Assembly: GCA_035549175.1 (NCBI GenBank)
Contig: DASZRL010000057.1
Span: forward strand, 1-56,973
Origin: DASTSN01 sp035549175
GTDB taxonomy: Bacteria; Bacteroidota; Bacteroidia; Chitinophagales; Chitinophagaceae
Direction: 5' to 3'
Length of the DNA stretch: 56,973 nt
Below, piece after piece: positions 15,335 through 24,177 of the stretch. Below the pieces are notes generated by a model, which was given only the letters and a program-made list of their open reading frames with translations, ran no database searches and was not told where the DNA came from. Position 1 is the stretch's first letter, and each line of letters starts with the position of its first letter. The position numbers and the translations under genes were made by a program.

Positions 15335-16408
15335 ATGGCAACCAAACACATTCTCATTGTTCCCGGTGACGGCATCGGCCAGGAAGTGACCGCGGTAGGA
15401 AAACGCGTACTGGACCGTGTCGCCGAGAAGTTCGGGCATCAGTTCACCTATGACAGCGCCCTGATCGGCCATGCGGCCATCGAGGCAACCGGGCAGCCCC
15501 TGCCGGATGAATCGCTGGAAAAGATGCGCCGGTCGGATGCCGTGCTGTTCGGCGCGGTGGGTCATCCCAAATATGATAATGATCCTGCTGCCCGGGTCAG
15601 GCCTGAGCAGGGTCTGCTGCGCATGCGTAAGGAACTGGGGCTCTATGCCAACCTGCGACCGATCAAACTGTTCGATGAGCTGCTGGATGCGTCCAGTATC
15701 AAACCCGAGATCCTGCGGGGGGCGGATATCCTGTTCTTCCGGGAACTGACCGGGGACATTTATTTCGGGGAGAAGGGCCGTCGCAACAACGGCGATACCG
15801 CCTATGATGTGGCTGAATACAGCCGGTTTGAGGTGGAGCGGATCGCCCGCAAGGCCTTTGAGGCGGCCCGAACCCGCCGCAAAAAACTTTGTTCAGTCGA
15901 TAAGGCCAACGTCATTGAGACCTCCCGGCTCTGGCGGGAAGTCATTCAGCAGGTGGCCCGGGAATACCCGGATATCGAGGTGGAGCACCAGTTCGTCGAC
16001 GCCACGGCTATGCTGCTCATCAAGGATCCCCGCCGGTTTGACGTGGTAGTAACGGCCAACCTGTTCGGTGACATTCTCACCGATGAGGCCTCCCAGATCG
16101 CAGGCTCCATGGGCATGCTGGCCAGCGCCTCCATCGGGGATGGAACCGGGGTATACGAGCCGATCCATGGTTCCGCGCATGACATTACCGGGAAAGGCGT
16201 TGCCAACCCGCTGGCCTCCGTGCTGTCCGCCGCCCTGCTGCTCGATATTTCCTTCGGGCTCAAGGCGGAATCCGAAGCCGTCATCCGCGCGGTGGACCAG
16301 GTACTGAAGGCCGGGTACCGTACGCGGGATATTGCCGACGCGACCACCCCGCCCGCCAGCGTGCTCGGTACCGAAGCCATGGGCGACCAGGTACTGCGCT
16401 TTCTCTAA
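15335..16408 (+). CDS. leuB: 3-isopropylmalate dehydrogenase LeuB
   Basis: A 357-residue LeuB, which oxidatively decarboxylates 3-isopropylmalate to 2-oxoisocaproate with NAD+. Motifs seen: IVPGDGIGQEVTAVGKRVLD at the N-terminus, LRMRKELGLYANLRPIK, FFRELTGDIYFGEKGR, VDATAMLLIKDPRRFDVVVT and the NAD-binding EPIHGSAHDITGKGVANPLA. Last gene of the leucine operon, 25 bp after the synthase gene. A GC-rich imperfect inverted repeat follows at about 16410-16432, perhaps weakly terminating. Confidence 0.96.
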   Translation: MATKHILIVPGDGIGQEVTAVGKRVLDRVAEKFGHQFTYDSALIGHAAIEATGQPLPDESLEKMRRSDAVLFGAVGHPKYDNDPAARVRPEQGLLRMRKELGLYANLRPIKLFDELLDASSIKPEILRGADILFFRELTGDIYFGEKGRRNNGDTAYDVAEYSRFEVERIARKAFEAARTRRKKLCSVDKANVIETSRLWREVIQQVAREYPDIEVEHQFVDATAMLLIKDPRRFDVVVTANLFGDILTDEASQIAGSMGMLASASIGDGTGVYEPIHGSAHDITGKGVANPLASVLSAALLLDISFGLKAESEAVIRAVDQVLKAGYRTRDIADATTPPASVLGTEAMGDQVLRFL

Positions 16409-16451
16409 GCGGCCCCGGGCACCCCGGGCCGGGCGGCAGCATTCTTTGCGC

Positions 16452-16459
16452 TATCTTCG
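16452..16459 (+). promoter_or_regulatory. -7 box of fmt, leaderless spacing
   Basis: TATCTTCG, one mismatch from TAnnTTTG, ends 5 nt before the fmt ATG (spacer CGGCC). This supports the long N-terminus chosen for fmt and predicts a leaderless mRNA. Confidence 0.55.
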
Positions 16460-16464
16460 CGGCC

Positions 16465-17463
16465 ATGATCGAACGTCCCCTGCGTATCCCCCAGGCTGAC
16501 AGCCGGACTGCCGACTTCGCGCTCCACACCCTGCGGGTTGTATTCATGGGTACCCCGGATTTTGCTGTCGCCAGCCTGGACGCCCTGGTACAGGCCGGCG
16601 TACAGGTTGTCGGTGTGATTACGGCACCCGACAAACCGGCGGGCCGGGGACTGCACCTGCACCAGAGTCCCGTCAAGGTATATGCGCAGCAGCGGGGCCT
16701 GTCGGTGCTTCAACCGGCCAGGCTGAAGGCCCCGGAGTTCCTGGACGCCTTGCGTGCCCTCCGGGCCGACCTCCAGGTAGTCGTGGCGTTCCGGATGCTT
16801 CCCGAGGTGGTCTGGAATATGCCCCGGCTGGGCACCATCAACCTGCACGCCAGCCTGCTTCCCCTGTACCGGGGCGCCGCGCCCATCAACTGGGCTCTTA
16901 TTAACGGCGAGCCCTATACGGGCGTAACCACCTTTCAGCTGCGCCATGAAATCGATACGGGGGATATTCTCATGCAGGAACGCATCCCGATCGGCGGGGA
17001 CGAAACGGCCGGGGAACTGCATGACCGTATGAAAGTGATCGGTTCGCGACTGCTGGTGGAGACGGTCCGGGGCCTGGCCGGCGGTACCCTGCGCCGGGTG
17101 CCGCAGCAGGAACTGGAAGCGAATGTCAAGCGGGAGGGGCCGCTGCCCCAGGCGCCCAAATTATTCACGGAGACCTGTGTCATCAACTGGCAGCTTCCGG
17201 TGGCGCGGGTGCATAACCTCATCCGGGGCCTTTCCCCGTATCCCGGCGCGTATACCTTGCTGGACGGCAAGATGTTGAAGATTTACCGCAGCCATCCCCA
17301 GCCGGCAGCGCCCGGCGTACCGGCCGGGCAGTGGGAAACCGATGGGAAAACCTACCTGCGCTTTGCCTGCCCGGACGGGTATATCCGGGTGCTGGAACTG
17401 CAGCTGGAAGGAAAGAAGCGTATGCCGGTGCAGGACTTTCTGCGCGGTTATCGACCTGCCTGA
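16465..17463 (+). CDS. fmt: Methionyl-tRNA formyltransferase
   Basis: A 332-residue Fmt, which formylates initiator Met-tRNA using 10-formyltetrahydrofolate. The catalytic domain shows LRVVFMGTPDFAVASLDAL, VITAPDKPAGRG, VAFRMLPEVVWNMPRLGTIN, LHASLLPLYRGAAPINWALI (substrate loop with the catalytic asparagine and histidine) and TFQLRHEIDTGDIL. A C-terminal tRNA-binding domain follows (VHNLIRGLSPYPGAYT). There are about 23 residues before the fold, slightly longer than usual; no other ATG lies closer in frame, and the promoter box fits this start. Confidence 0.95.
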   Translation: MIERPLRIPQADSRTADFALHTLRVVFMGTPDFAVASLDALVQAGVQVVGVITAPDKPAGRGLHLHQSPVKVYAQQRGLSVLQPARLKAPEFLDALRALRADLQVVVAFRMLPEVVWNMPRLGTINLHASLLPLYRGAAPINWALINGEPYTGVTTFQLRHEIDTGDILMQERIPIGGDETAGELHDRMKVIGSRLLVETVRGLAGGTLRRVPQQELEANVKREGPLPQAPKLFTETCVINWQLPVARVHNLIRGLSPYPGAYTLLDGKMLKIYRSHPQPAAPGVPAGQWETDGKTYLRFACPDGYIRVLELQLEGKKRMPVQDFLRGYRPA

Positions 17464-17490
17464 TTACCGGGACAGGTCATTCCTCTTTTG

Positions 17491-18558
17491 CTAATAACTG
17501 ATCTGGACAATGAACTTGTCATCCTCGGTAATACCCAGGGTTGCCGCCGCGGCATTGCTGATGCGCAGGCCGTATCCCTGGTTCTGCCGGATGCCGCTCA
17601 GTTCACCCAGCACCTTGGCATAAACGATCCGGTTGTTGGTCGGGTTGGAGATCCGGATGATGGTGCCGGGCTGGACGTGATCCAAAAGGACATAATATTT
17701 TGCATCGTTCCAGCCGCTGGTCGTCTTGAAAATGCCGGCGGTAACCGTTTCTTCCCGGGAAAGGGGCGAGGTTCTGATCTGTTGCGCAAAGGCACTTTTA
17801 AAGAAGCCGGTTCCTTCCGCCGTGTTGGATGCGGTGGCCGGGAGGTTTGCCTCTTTCCCCGGCTGGCCGGTCGATAGCTTTTCCTGCGTGGAGGGTTCAT
17901 CCGGCTGCTGCCTCACCGGGGGTTTCTGCGCTGCCTGCTGCTGGCTGGTCGATGGTACCTGCGGCAGGGTGGTTTCCGCTTGCTTCCGCTCACCGGTCTG
18001 TTCGCTGCTTGGCCGGTTGGTGACCTGGGGCTCCTGCTTTGGTTCGCTGGCCGGCGGATTATCCCGGCGTGACTCCTGCTGCGTGTTGGCCGGAACACCG
18101 GTCAGTGACTGGTCCTCCTGGACCACCAGCCTGCCTACCACCAGGCGGGATCCTGCGGCGATCTTGTCGGATGCCAGGTGATTGTACTTGCGTATGGCCG
18201 AAACCGGCACCCGGCACTGGCTGCTGATCCGGGCCAGGTCCTCGGTCGCCGGTGTCTTGAAATAGACCGGGGCACCCTGCTTCGCTTCGTAGCTGAAGTT
18301 GGTATCGGTAAGGGGTATGCGGAGGGGCTGGCCGATCGTGAGTCCCTTGGCCATATTGAGATGATTGTAGGCGGCCAGGTGCCGCGGGTGTACGTTGAAC
18401 AGGCGGCCGATCGAATAGAAGTTTTCCTTGGGCGTAACGGTATGGACCAGGTAGGCGCCTTGGCTTCCGGTCTGAAGCAGCAGGTCTCCCGGCTGGCCGA
18501 GGCACGGGCCCGTGAGCATCAGCAGGATGGCGGCCGTAACAAGATTTTTCATGATCAT
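17491..18558 (-). CDS. Exported LysM protein with C-terminal double-psi-barrel-like domain
   Basis: A 355-residue exported protein. After a signal peptide (LVTAAILLMLTGPCLGQ) it has a first LysM repeat (HTVTPKENFYSIGRLFNVHP, about residues 38-80) and a second degenerate one (residues about 90-140). A low-complexity linker rich in proline, glutamine and threonine spans about residues 145-260. The last 90 residues (ILLDHVQPGTIIRISNP in outline, then GYGLRISNAAAATLG) resemble the double-psi beta-barrel of RlpA-like proteins. It should bind peptidoglycan in the periplasm. Start is ATG at 18558, or ATG at 18552 two codons later. Catalytic activity is not evident. Confidence 0.78.
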   Translation of the reverse strand: MIMKNLVTAAILLMLTGPCLGQPGDLLLQTGSQGAYLVHTVTPKENFYSIGRLFNVHPRHLAAYNHLNMAKGLTIGQPLRIPLTDTNFSYEAKQGAPVYFKTPATEDLARISSQCRVPVSAIRKYNHLASDKIAAGSRLVVGRLVVQEDQSLTGVPANTQQESRRDNPPASEPKQEPQVTNRPSSEQTGERKQAETTLPQVPSTSQQQAAQKPPVRQQPDEPSTQEKLSTGQPGKEANLPATASNTAEGTGFFKSAFAQQIRTSPLSREETVTAGIFKTTSGWNDAKYYVLLDHVQPGTIIRISNPTNNRIVYAKVLGELSGIRQNQGYGLRISNAAAATLGITEDDKFIVQISY

Positions 18559-18572
18559 ACTGGTTTGATTTG

Positions 18573-18580
18573 CAAAGATG
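18573..18580 (-). promoter_or_regulatory. Probable -7 box of the LysM gene
   Basis: CATCTTTG on the minus strand, one mismatch from TAnnTTTG, 14 nt before the ATG at 18558. It lies between the RsmF-type gene and the LysM gene, suggesting separate transcription. Confidence 0.4.
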
Positions 18581-18590
18581 TGGATTTTTT

Positions 18591-19976
18591 TCAGACCGGT
18601 TCTTCCGAACGCTCCTTGCGTATGCGCAGCGATTTGGGGTAATAGTTGTTGACCCGGCTCCCCAGGGAGTTGATCCAGCCGAGCGGATGGTCCCGGTAAG
18701 CGACCCGGTGAAGGCCCCGGGGCGGAAGGGGACCCGTCCATTCTTTTTTTTGCAGGTACCGGACGGCGTCCTCCCGGGAGAGGTTCCAGATCCCCAGGCC
18801 CTCGGGGACCAGCGGACTCAGGGCCAGGGCGTGATCCGGCACGAATTTATCATGCAGCAGGTTGCCGACCTGGATGCCCGGCTGAAGAACCCGCAGGGAG
18901 GCAAGCAGGACCGGCAGATCGGCCACCAAGTCCTGCGGGATGGCGAACAGGCCATCCGGTTGTTGAAAATAAGTCCATCCGGAAGGCTGGACCCAGGGGT
19001 CAAGCTGGGCGCGCTGGCCGGAGGAAATGGGCTTTACCTGGTTTCGTACCGGCGACCGAAAGGAATCCTTGCCCTCCGATTTTCGAAAGGCGGTGAGGAA
19101 TAGTCCTTCTCCCCGGAGGCGGTGCGGCCAGAAGCGGTACCCGGTGGCCCCCGGCTCTGCGGAAAGGGCAATGCCCCACGAGGGATCCGTCAATAGGTCC
19201 ACACTTTCTCCCGCAAACTGTCCCCTGATCCAGCGCAGGATGGCTTCGTCCTCCTGTTCTGAATAGGAACAGGTGGCATACACCAGCAGGCCTCCCTGCT
19301 TCAGGCAGGGCCAGGCATCCGCCAGGATCCGCTGCTGGCGTTGGGCACAGAGGGTAACCAGGGACTCGCTCCAGGCTTCCCGGGCATCCGGGTCCTTGCG
19401 GAACAGGCCGCTACCGCTGCAGGGCGCGTCGACCAGCATCAGGTCAAAGTATCCTTCCAGACCCGCAAAATCCCTGGGATCGTTACTGGTCACGACCACC
19501 TGCGGCCGGCCCCACCGCACCAGGTTCTCCCGCAGGATGGGTACGCGGGAGCGGATCACTTCATTACTGACCAGCAGGCTGCCGGTGGGTAACCGGGAGA
19601 GTATATGCGTCGATTTGCCGCCCGGGGCGGCACACAGGTCCAGCACGCGCAGGGGTTTATGCGGGTTGATCTCCTGGCGCAGGACCTGGTCGAGGAACAT
19701 GCTGGAGGCTTCCTGTACATAATAGCACCCGGCATGAAACAGCGGATCAAAGGTAAAGGAGGGCCGTTGGGGCAGGTAATAACCCAGGGGGCACCAGGGA
19801 ACCTGTTGCCGGGCGCCCAGTCCCGCAAACAGTTCACCGATCTCGCACTTGGCAGGATTTATCCGGATCGAGGTGACCGGCTCTCCCGGCTCATGGGCAC
19901 GTACGAAGGCCTCCTCATCATACCCGGCCAGGGGCGTAAGGGATTCTAAGAGTTTTTCAGGCAGCAAGCGTTCCAT
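18591..19976 (-). CDS. rsmF: RsmF/NOP2/Sun-family rRNA m5C methyltransferase
   Basis: A 461-residue SAM-dependent RNA cytosine-C5 methyltransferase. The SAM-binding site is VLDLCAAPGGKSTHILSRL; the two motif cysteines are in VDAPCSGSGLFRKDP and LVYATCSYSEQEDE, the second being catalytic in this family. A C-terminal extension of about 150 residues, beginning after FLTAFRK, resembles the PUA-like domain of RsmF, which methylates C1407 of 16S rRNA. Assignment to RsmF rather than RsmB rests on the absence of an N-terminal NusB-like domain and the presence of the extension. ATG at 19976 is preferred over an in-frame GTG two codons upstream. Confidence 0.88.
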   Translation of the reverse strand: MERLLPEKLLESLTPLAGYDEEAFVRAHEPGEPVTSIRINPAKCEIGELFAGLGARQQVPWCPLGYYLPQRPSFTFDPLFHAGCYYVQEASSMFLDQVLRQEINPHKPLRVLDLCAAPGGKSTHILSRLPTGSLLVSNEVIRSRVPILRENLVRWGRPQVVVTSNDPRDFAGLEGYFDLMLVDAPCSGSGLFRKDPDAREAWSESLVTLCAQRQQRILADAWPCLKQGGLLVYATCSYSEQEDEAILRWIRGQFAGESVDLLTDPSWGIALSAEPGATGYRFWPHRLRGEGLFLTAFRKSEGKDSFRSPVRNQVKPISSGQRAQLDPWVQPSGWTYFQQPDGLFAIPQDLVADLPVLLASLRVLQPGIQVGNLLHDKFVPDHALALSPLVPEGLGIWNLSREDAVRYLQKKEWTGPLPPRGLHRVAYRDHPLGWINSLGSRVNNYYPKSLRIRKERSEEPV

Positions 19977-20010
19977 GGACACACCCTCGTTGACCGGTTA
20001 CCCGGGACCG

Positions 20011-22242
20011 TTATTTAAGCATCAGGTAGGCACGCTTCACCTGGCCGGCATAGGCCTGCAGCGTGGCCGTCACAATATCAATCTGTTCCTGCGCCTCTTT
20101 CCAGTTGCGCTGTTCAATGGCCTCCCGGATACCCGGGAGTGTCTTCACGCCATACCCCGTATAATACCCGGGGGCATAGATCTCGTGGCGGTACCAGCTG
20201 CGCCGGGGCAACCCGGGCGCGTAGAGAAGCGAACGTTCTGCCTTGTACAACAGCGTATTGAACTGATCGAGCCGGTCGGCCGGCAGGTTGATCGCCCTGG
20301 GATAGAGCCGGGTGAATTCAGCCGCACTCCGTTCCAGGTCCGCCAGGGCATTTTGCAGCCCGCTGAAATTCAGGTAGGGGACCGGCTCCTTGGGCGCGGG
20401 GGTCAGGGAGACGCGTGTAGGGTCCTTGGCCAGGTCATAGAGGCTGTCGCGGATCACCTGGTTGTTCATGGCGGTCTGTCTGCGCGTATCATCCAGCAGG
20501 GTATGCACTTCCGTGGCGTAGTCGTTGACTGTCCGGTAGAAGCTGCTGAAATCCATCGGCAGGACCTCCGCGTCGGCCAGCCGCAAAATGAGGCGACCGG
20601 TCGTCTTGGACAGGGTGATCCCGTACTGGAAGCCGGGGTCGATGAACCGGGTGAAGTAGTCATAGGAATCGTAGGTGGAATGATACTGGCCGCCCCGGCC
20701 TTCCCCGCCGTATCCGACGTCCAGGGAGGCAATGCCGAGGTGTTGCAGGAAGCCACTCCAGTCACTGCCGGCTCCCAGCGCTTCGAGCCGGAAATCCCGG
20801 TGTCCCCAATTTTTTTCGCGGCCGGCATAATCGGCGTCGGCCAGGACCTTGGCATAGTGCCGGTCCCGAACCGACACGCCGGTTTCAGGATCCTGGACGG
20901 AGGCAATCACCTGGTTGAAGAATGGTTCGAGGGTGTGGGAACCCCCGGCCCCGATGAATCCGCGGTCGTTGCCGTCCGTGTTCACATAAACGACCGCCTT
21001 CTGGCTGAGTTCAGCCTGGTGGTCCTCGGTCCACTCGGTGGAACCCAGCAGGGCCGGCTCCTCGCCATCCCATGCGCAGTACACAAGGGTTCGCAGGGGA
21101 CGGAATCCCTTACGCACCAGTTCGCCGATGGCTTTGGCTTCCTCCAGTTCGCTCACCAGGCCGCTGACGGGATCCTCCGCGCCGTTGACCCAGCCGTCAT
21201 GGTGGTTGCCACGGATCACCCACTGGTCGGGCCACCGGCTGCCCGGCATCCGGGCGATTACATTGTAAAGAGGTTTCAGATCCCAGTTGAAGGCCAGTTT
21301 CAGGTGGACCTTGTCCCGGCTGGGACCAACATGGTAGGTTATGGGCAGTGCGCCGCGCCAGGAGGCCGGCACCACCTGGCCACCCAGGGCCTGGAGCAGG
21401 GGGAGGGCGTCTTCATAGGAAATGGGCAGCACGGGGATCTTCATGATCGTGGTGGCCTCCCGCAGGGAAAGCCGCTTGGCATCATGGGTCGCACCTACGT
21501 CCGGGGTCAGCGGATCGCCCGGGTACACCGGCATGTCCATGACGGAGCCGCGCTGGGCCCCGAAGGCGGGGCGGAAGGGGCCAACCGGGTAGGTGTCTCC
21601 CTGCGCGTATCCGTCATCGGCAGGATCAGAATAGATGAGGCAGCCCACGGCGCCGTGCTCGGCGGCCACTTTAGGCTTGATGCCCCGCCAGGAGCCCCCG
21701 TACTTGGCGATCACGATTTTACCCTTCACGTCAATGCCCAGTCGGGCCAGTTCTTCGTAATCGGCCGGAACCCCCCGGTTCACGAATATGAGCTCCGCGG
21801 TGACGTCGCCGTCCGCAGAATAGGCGTTGTAGGGGGGGAGCTGTTCGGCCCGCTCGCCCGACGTACGATCCTCCCGGAGGGCCGGTTCCTCGAGTTTTGC
21901 CTTGTAGGGCTTGCTTCCCAGCAACGTGAGCTCCCGCACGCGGGGTGTCGGGAACAGGACTTCGTAGGAGGCGATTTCAGTCTGGTAACCCCACTGCCGG
22001 AACAACCCTGCCAGGTACTCCGCATTGGCCTTGCCGCCGGGGCTTCCAATCGGGTGCGGGTGTGCGGTCAGTACTTTCATCCAGCCGTCCAGGTCGGAGG
22101 CGCGCAGTTGCGCATCGAACTGTTTTTCCCAGTCCAGCTGCCGGGTGGCGGCGGTATCCGAAAAGCCGATAAGCTGCTGTGCCTGTCCGAAGCCGGAGGC
22201 CAGGGTGAACGCCAGGGTGATGAGCCATGCAGTTGCTTTCAT
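20011..22242 (-). CDS. M28-family metallopeptidase (glutamate carboxypeptidase II-like)
   Basis: A 743-residue exported zinc peptidase with the architecture of glutamate carboxypeptidase II. Signal peptide at residues 1-21, a protease-associated domain (about residues 110-290, with KGKIVIAKYGGSWRGIK), the M28 catalytic domain, and a C-terminal dimerisation-like helical domain. Zinc ligands and catalytic residues are in place: GNHHDGW near residue 347, EDPVSG, WDGEEPALLGSTEW with the catalytic glutamate near 394, NTDGND and GGQYHSTYDSYDYF. It should trim C-terminal acidic or other residues from peptides in the periplasm. Substrate not inferable. It precedes the rsmF-type gene by 34 bp. Confidence 0.92.
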   Translation of the reverse strand: MKATAWLITLAFTLASGFGQAQQLIGFSDTAATRQLDWEKQFDAQLRASDLDGWMKVLTAHPHPIGSPGGKANAEYLAGLFRQWGYQTEIASYEVLFPTPRVRELTLLGSKPYKAKLEEPALREDRTSGERAEQLPPYNAYSADGDVTAELIFVNRGVPADYEELARLGIDVKGKIVIAKYGGSWRGIKPKVAAEHGAVGCLIYSDPADDGYAQGDTYPVGPFRPAFGAQRGSVMDMPVYPGDPLTPDVGATHDAKRLSLREATTIMKIPVLPISYEDALPLLQALGGQVVPASWRGALPITYHVGPSRDKVHLKLAFNWDLKPLYNVIARMPGSRWPDQWVIRGNHHDGWVNGAEDPVSGLVSELEEAKAIGELVRKGFRPLRTLVYCAWDGEEPALLGSTEWTEDHQAELSQKAVVYVNTDGNDRGFIGAGGSHTLEPFFNQVIASVQDPETGVSVRDRHYAKVLADADYAGREKNWGHRDFRLEALGAGSDWSGFLQHLGIASLDVGYGGEGRGGQYHSTYDSYDYFTRFIDPGFQYGITLSKTTGRLILRLADAEVLPMDFSSFYRTVNDYATEVHTLLDDTRRQTAMNNQVIRDSLYDLAKDPTRVSLTPAPKEPVPYLNFSGLQNALADLERSAAEFTRLYPRAINLPADRLDQFNTLLYKAERSLLYAPGLPRRSWYRHEIYAPGYYTGYGVKTLPGIREAIEQRNWKEAQEQIDIVTATLQAYAGQVKRAYLMLK

Positions 22243-22308
22243 GCCATTTATTTTTGATCAGGTTGACCGACGTTTCAGCGGCGGCGTCCGCAGGAGGGAG
22301 ATGCCGCC

Positions 22309-23760
22309 TCAGAGATTCTTGATTTCCGCAGCCAGGTCCTGCAGTACTTTCTTGGCATCTCCGAACAGCATGGAGGTCCTGGGCTGGAAAAACAGATCAT
22401 TTTCAATGCCGGCATAACCGGGTTTCATGCTTCGCTTATTCACAATTACCGACTTGGCGAGCTCGACATCCAGGATGGGCATCCCGTAAATGGGAGAGGA
22501 TGGGTCGGTCTTGGCCGCGGGGTTTACCACGTCGTTGGCGCCCAGCACCAGCACGACGTCCGTCGTGGGGAAGGCTTCATTGGCCTGTTCCATCTCCAGC
22601 AGCTTGTCGTAGGAGACATCGGCCTCCGCCAGCAGCACGTTCATGTGACCCGGCATACGGCCTGCCACCGGGTGGATGGCATATTGTACTTCCACGCCCC
22701 GCGCTTCCAGCAGTTTTTCCAGTTCGTGGCAGGCGTGCTGTGCCTGGGCCACGGCCAGTCCGTAGCCGGGCACGATCATGACCTTGTTGGCATAGCCCAG
22801 CACCACGGCGGCATCACTGAGGGAAACCTCCTTATAGGCACCCTGTTCTTTCTTTCCCCCGGCTGCGGTGGCGCCCCCGAACGACCCGATCAGCACGTTC
22901 TTGAGCGACCGGTTCATCGCCCGGCACATCAGTACGGTAAGCAGGGTACCGGCTGCACCCACCAGGATCCCGCCGGTAAGCATGACCTTGTTATCGTACA
23001 GGAAGCCGCCGCAGGCAGCGGCTACCCCGGTAAAGGAGTTGAGCAGGGAAATGACCACCGGCATATCGGCACCGCCTATCGGCAGGACAAAGAAGACACC
23101 GTACAGGAGGGCCAAACCGAAAATCAGGGGCAGAAGGCTGGGGGCCATGACCGGGCTCCATCCCACCAGGTAGGCAGCCAGTGCAAAAACGACCAGGAGC
23201 AGCACAAGATTGACCAGATGCTGGCCGCGAAAGGCGAAATCGCGGATCCGCCCGTTGAGTTTTCCCCAGGCTATCACGCTTCCGGCAAAGGATACGCTCC
23301 CGATGATCAGGCCCAGGACAATAATGAGGACTTCCCCCGCCGGCAGCCGGGTCACCAGCGAAGTTCCCGGGGTCTGCCCCAGGCCGCTTTCCCGGACCAG
23401 GTGGTGAAACTCAACCAGGGAGATCAGCGCCGCACAGGCCCCGCCCATCCCGTTGAACAGGCTCACCATTTCCGGCATGGCGGTCATTTTCACCCGGCGG
23501 GCCGCCAGGGTGCCCACCAGGGCCCCCACCACGATGCCCCCGAATATCCACCCGTAATTATGCAGGTGGTGGCCCTGGTCATCCCGGTACAGGAAAATGG
23601 TACCTGCAATGGACAGGGTCATGCCGGCGGCGGCAATCAGGTTACCCCGGCGTGCGCTGGCGGGATTCGACAGCAACTTCAGCCCCAGGATAAAAGTCAC
23701 CGAACCGATCAGGTAGCAGACAGTAAGTACATTGAATTCCATACGTGCTTGTTCAGGCAT
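22309..23760 (-). CDS. pntB: NAD(P) transhydrogenase subunit beta PntB
   Basis: A 483-residue PntB. An N-terminal half of about nine membrane helices (YLIGSVTFILGLKLL onward, with FNGMGGACAALISL and LPIGGADMPVVISLLNSFTG) forms the proton channel. The C-terminal domain III binds NADP(H), with VMIVPGYGLAVAQAQHACHE, VAGRMPGHMNVLLAEADVSY, VVLVLGANDVVNPAA and MPILDVELAKSVIVNKRSM. The complex uses the proton gradient to make NADPH from NADH. An internal ATG at 23742 (MEFNVLTV) is an equally possible start. Third gene of pntAA-pntAB-pntB. Confidence 0.95.
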   Translation of the reverse strand: MPEQARMEFNVLTVCYLIGSVTFILGLKLLSNPASARRGNLIAAAGMTLSIAGTIFLYRDDQGHHLHNYGWIFGGIVVGALVGTLAARRVKMTAMPEMVSLFNGMGGACAALISLVEFHHLVRESGLGQTPGTSLVTRLPAGEVLIIVLGLIIGSVSFAGSVIAWGKLNGRIRDFAFRGQHLVNLVLLLVVFALAAYLVGWSPVMAPSLLPLIFGLALLYGVFFVLPIGGADMPVVISLLNSFTGVAAACGGFLYDNKVMLTGGILVGAAGTLLTVLMCRAMNRSLKNVLIGSFGGATAAGGKKEQGAYKEVSLSDAAVVLGYANKVMIVPGYGLAVAQAQHACHELEKLLEARGVEVQYAIHPVAGRMPGHMNVLLAEADVSYDKLLEMEQANEAFPTTDVVLVLGANDVVNPAAKTDPSSPIYGMPILDVELAKSVIVNKRSMKPGYAGIENDLFFQPRTSMLFGDAKKVLQDLAAEIKNL

Positions 23761-23830
23761 TAGCCGGTATCAACCCGCCCGATCCGGCCGATCCGGCCGC
23801 AGACCGTTGGGGTCTCCGCCATGGGATAAT

Positions 23831-24142
23831 CTATTTTTTCTTCTTCTTGAACATCTCCAGCATCCGGTCGGTCACCACAAAGCCGCCCACCACGTTCAGG
23901 GTCCCCAGGATAACAGCCAGAAAGCCGAGCACCAGGGCGAGGTAATTATCAGACTCGGCCCTGCCCATCACGATGATGGCTCCGATGATGACCACCCCGT
24001 GGATGGCATTGGCGCCGCTCATCAGCGGGGTGTGCAGGACACTGGGCACCCTCCCGATCACCTCGATGCCAACGAATATCATCAGGATGACCAGGTAAAT
24101 CATTTCCTGGTGTTGACTGATCCAGGTAAGTAGGCTTTGCAT
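23831..24142 (-). CDS. pntAB: NAD(P) transhydrogenase subunit PntAB (membrane part of alpha)
   Basis: A 103-residue membrane protein with three helices, equivalent to the C-terminal membrane part of the E. coli PntA chain. It contains VGIEVIGRVPSVLHTPLMSG and NAIHGVVIIGAIIVMG, family hallmarks, and ends in a lysine tail. In this organism the alpha chain is split into two genes, as in Rhodospirillum. It lies 35 bp after pntAA. Confidence 0.94.
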   Translation of the reverse strand: MQSLLTWISQHQEMIYLVILMIFVGIEVIGRVPSVLHTPLMSGANAIHGVVIIGAIIVMGRAESDNYLALVLGFLAVILGTLNVVGGFVVTDRMLEMFKKKKK

Positions 24143-24177
24143 AGACGATTCCGTTTATGTTAGGCGGCCGTCGGCCG

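Noticed and set aside
16410..16432. GC-rich inverted repeat after leuB as terminator
   Set aside because: The arms are imperfect and there is no T-run, so it is mentioned under leuB but not called.
19849..22257. Very long open frame (about 800 codons) on the plus strand opposite the M28 peptidase
   Set aside because: It mirrors the codon pattern of the real gene on the other strand; high GC at third positions keeps stop codons out. Its protein is proline/glycine-rich without any family motif.
22645..23763. 372-codon plus-strand frame opposite pntB
   Set aside because: No recognisable domain; the pntB frame is complete and conserved.
23788..23805. Tandem 9-mer GATCCGGCC x2 upstream of pntB
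   Set aside because: Only two copies in a GC-rich gap; no sign of a larger repeat or array.
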